The notes under the pieces are model-generated. The model did no database searches. It saw only the letters and a program-made list of their open reading frames with translations, and had not been told where the DNA came from. A program made the position numbers and the translations under genes. 64,000 nt of DNA from Planctomycetaceae bacterium. Its GTDB lineage: Bacteria; Planctomycetota; Planctomycetia; Pirellulales; Thermoguttaceae. Location of the stretch: the NCBI GenBank assembly GCA_004556055.1, contig SFIW01000016.1, forward strand, positions 1 to 64,000. The letters are read 5' to 3'. Below, piece after piece: positions 62,640-64,000 of the stretch. The stretch's first letter is position 1; each line of letters starts with the position of its first letter.

Positions 62640-64000
62640 CTATTCCTGAGGATCAAGGGAGGGAGTTAGACGTTCCGCGTCGTCTTGTAGACGGTCGGCG
62701 ACGTCGTTGACGCAATACCTGTCGTCGGGTTGAACAAAGAGTTCGACGCGTTCTGTCGGCGCGAATTCGTCCTCAGGGTTCTTCTTGAGAGGCGTGCGTT
62801 TGAGATACCATTTGTCGAAGATTGCCGCGCGTTCTAGAGACGATTTGTCTCGAGCGACGACGACGATCGAGTCGTGAATCGGGCGCGTTTCGTCGACGAC
62901 GAGTTCGAGAAGATTGTGCCCGTGGCGCGTCTCCTCAATCGTCGCGTCCCTTTCGGCGGATTCTTCCTTCGCCGCCGATTCGTCCTCGGGATCGAGCGTC
63001 CACTTTCCGACGACGGCGGAGATTTCGCACGGTTCAAGTGTCCAAAAATCGGGATCGACGAGTCGCGGGGCAAAGTCGGGGAAGTCGCGCAGCGTCGCGA
63101 AAAGATCCGTCGGGCCGCAAAGAGTCGGCAGGCGCAGCGTCGCGCACGACTTGTGGGGAAGGCGGAGCATGAGCGGCAAGCGCGTTTCCTCCGAATAGAA
63201 GGGAGAGGGAACGTCTTCCGGTCCCGGCGTTCCGAGCGCGGACGGCGCGCCCAACGCCAGACTGCGCGTTCCCGTGAGCGCGAAGAGCGTATTTTTCAAA
63301 AGATTATGTTCTCTCAGAAGTTCGACAAATCCGTCGAGGGTTTTATCGAAGACGGCGACGCCCGCGGCGCACGCTTCCAGAACGCTCTGTCGCCGTTCCG
63401 ACTCGTCGAGCGCGTTGAGACGCGCCCTTTCCCGCGCGTGGAGCGACGCGTCGTCCATGATCGAGACGTCCTCCGTAATCTCCGCCGAACGGAAAACGCG
63501 TCCATGAACGCGTCGCGCAAGGGGCTCTCGACGCCAATAAGGGGGACGGACGGCGGCGTAAGGCGCGGGATCCCCTTCGTCTTGGAACTCTTCGCGCATC
63601 GTCAAGGGGAAGTCCCAGCGTTCGTTCCAGCCGGAGAGATGAGCCCACGCGAACCACGGCTGAGGGGCGTCGATACGCGCGGAGTCGTCGAGGGACGAAA
63701 GGAAGCGCGTGAGTTGTTCGAAATTCTTGAAGAGCGCGGTTTCTTCGATCGATTCTGCGGGCTCGTCGCGCTCCTCTTCCGTCTCGAGGAGGAAGCGTTC
63801 GACGTGATCGCTGTCGACGCAGGGGGAGAGAGCGACGTTTTCGACGTCGGAGAGAAGGAAGGTTCGGTATCCTCGCTCCTTCATGATTTGGAAGATCGAA
63901 GGGACGTCGTCGGAGGGTTCGTCGTCGAGATTGACGGAATACGGCTCTTCGCCGCGCCAAAACGCGCGCATGAGGGCGTCGAGATCAAGGGACGTCGCGT
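62640..64000 (-). CDS. Sulfatase-like protein, N-terminal part missing (runs off the window)
   Basis: The frame stays open across the right edge (residues ...SLDLDALMRAFWRGEEP before the internal Met at 63971), so this is the C-terminal ~453 residues of a longer protein. SLDLDALM and DDVPSIFQIMKERGYRTFLL resemble the sulfatase/alkaline-phosphatase superfamily arrangement (NLDALA..., then SLAEVLKEAGYRT). The catalytic Cys/Ser and metal-ligand region lies outside the window. A helical middle precedes PQPWFAWAHLSGWNERW and an acidic linker. The C-terminus has VELFVQPDDRYCVNDVADRL. Sulfatase-like is likely, active status unproven. It may work with the agarase-like enzyme on sulfated galactans. 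Confidence 0.65.
   Translation of the reverse strand, partial: ATSLDLDALMRAFWRGEEPYSVNLDDEPSDDVPSIFQIMKERGYRTFLLSDVENVALSPCVDSDHVERFLLETEEERDEPAESIEETALFKNFEQLTRFLSSLDDSARIDAPQPWFAWAHLSGWNERWDFPLTMREEFQDEGDPAPYAAVRPPYWRREPLARRVHGRVFRSAEITEDVSIMDDASLHARERARLNALDESERRQSVLEACAAGVAVFDKTLDGFVELLREHNLLKNTLFALTGTRSLALGAPSALGTPGPEDVPSPFYSEETRLPLMLRLPHKSCATLRLPTLCGPTDLFATLRDFPDFAPRLVDPDFWTLEPCEISAVVGKWTLDPEDESAAKEESAERDATIEETRHGHNLLELVVDETRPIHDSIVVVARDKSSLERAAIFDKWYLKRTPLKKNPEDEFAPTERVELFVQPDDRYCVNDVADRLQDDAERLTPSLDPQE

Overview
The window looks like chromosomal DNA of a planctomycete, probably a Pirellulales-type lineage and possibly a gut or anoxic one (inference). The evidence is four DUF1559 proteins with the [23 protein letters not shown] prepilin N-terminus and an H-x9-DG motif, small lipoproteins paired with them, an HYExAFE-family protein, a hydrazine-synthase-alpha-like cytochrome and a sulfatase-like protein. 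Base composition is even and GC-rich (many gcg/cgc codons). I see no insertion sequence, phage, plasmid or CRISPR locus. Almost every intergenic gap is short, and many genes end in clear intrinsic terminators.

Layout. 1-3.5 kb: edge of a secreted protein, a sugar isomerase/epimerase-like protein, tsaD and a TupA-like ATP-grasp. 3.56-9.6 kb: complete Na+-translocating NADH:quinone reductase operon nqrABCDEF (minus strand). 9.9-13.7 kb: dnaE with an acidic N-terminal extension. 14.3-18.6 kb: a very large secreted protein with vWA-like, secretin-N-like, Gly-Met and poly-Asn parts. 19-23.5 kb: GntP permease, galE, tRNA-Arg(CCU), gltX. 23.8-27 kb: two DUF1559 proteins around a lipoprotein, then an HYExAFE protein. 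27-33 kb: periplasmic cyclophilin, rsmD, a TlpA-like protein with a degenerate CxxC, etfB-etfA. 33.2-35.7 kb: a cupin gene under a twin operator next to a YwnA/HypR-like Rrf2 regulator, and cysS. 35.9-39.1 kb: two DUF1559-lipoprotein couplets. 39.5-41.6 kb: a TPR-like protein carrying a metallothionein-like 25-residue tandem repeat. 41.9-44.8 kb: a di-heme HzsA-like protein. 45-53.2 kb: an internally repetitive membrane protein and a TPR-TPR-ExbB-ExbD cluster. 53.2-57.6 kb: an RmlD-like protein lacking the catalytic Lys, a membrane-anchored BspA-type LRR protein and an HAD phosphatase. 57.8-64 kb: a Gly-Met-rich secreted protein, a 79-residue conserved-looking protein, a 29-residue COX24/AURKAIP1-like basic protein missed by ordinary ORF cut-offs, a GH50-like beta-agarase and a truncated sulfatase-like protein.

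How the parts fit. Nqr (NADH oxidation coupled to a sodium gradient), EtfAB and the di-heme protein suggest a redox-versatile cell. The ExbB/ExbD-TPR cluster would use ion-motive force to work the envelope. The many exported proteins with low-complexity tails, the DUF1559/lipoprotein families and the agarase-like and sulfatase-like enzymes suggest a cell surface and periplasm specialised for polysaccharide handling. Most novelty is in the Cys-rich repeat protein, the Rrf2 twin operator, the degenerate enzymes (CxxS thioredoxin fold, YxxxM reductase) and the 29-residue protein with its structured transcript.
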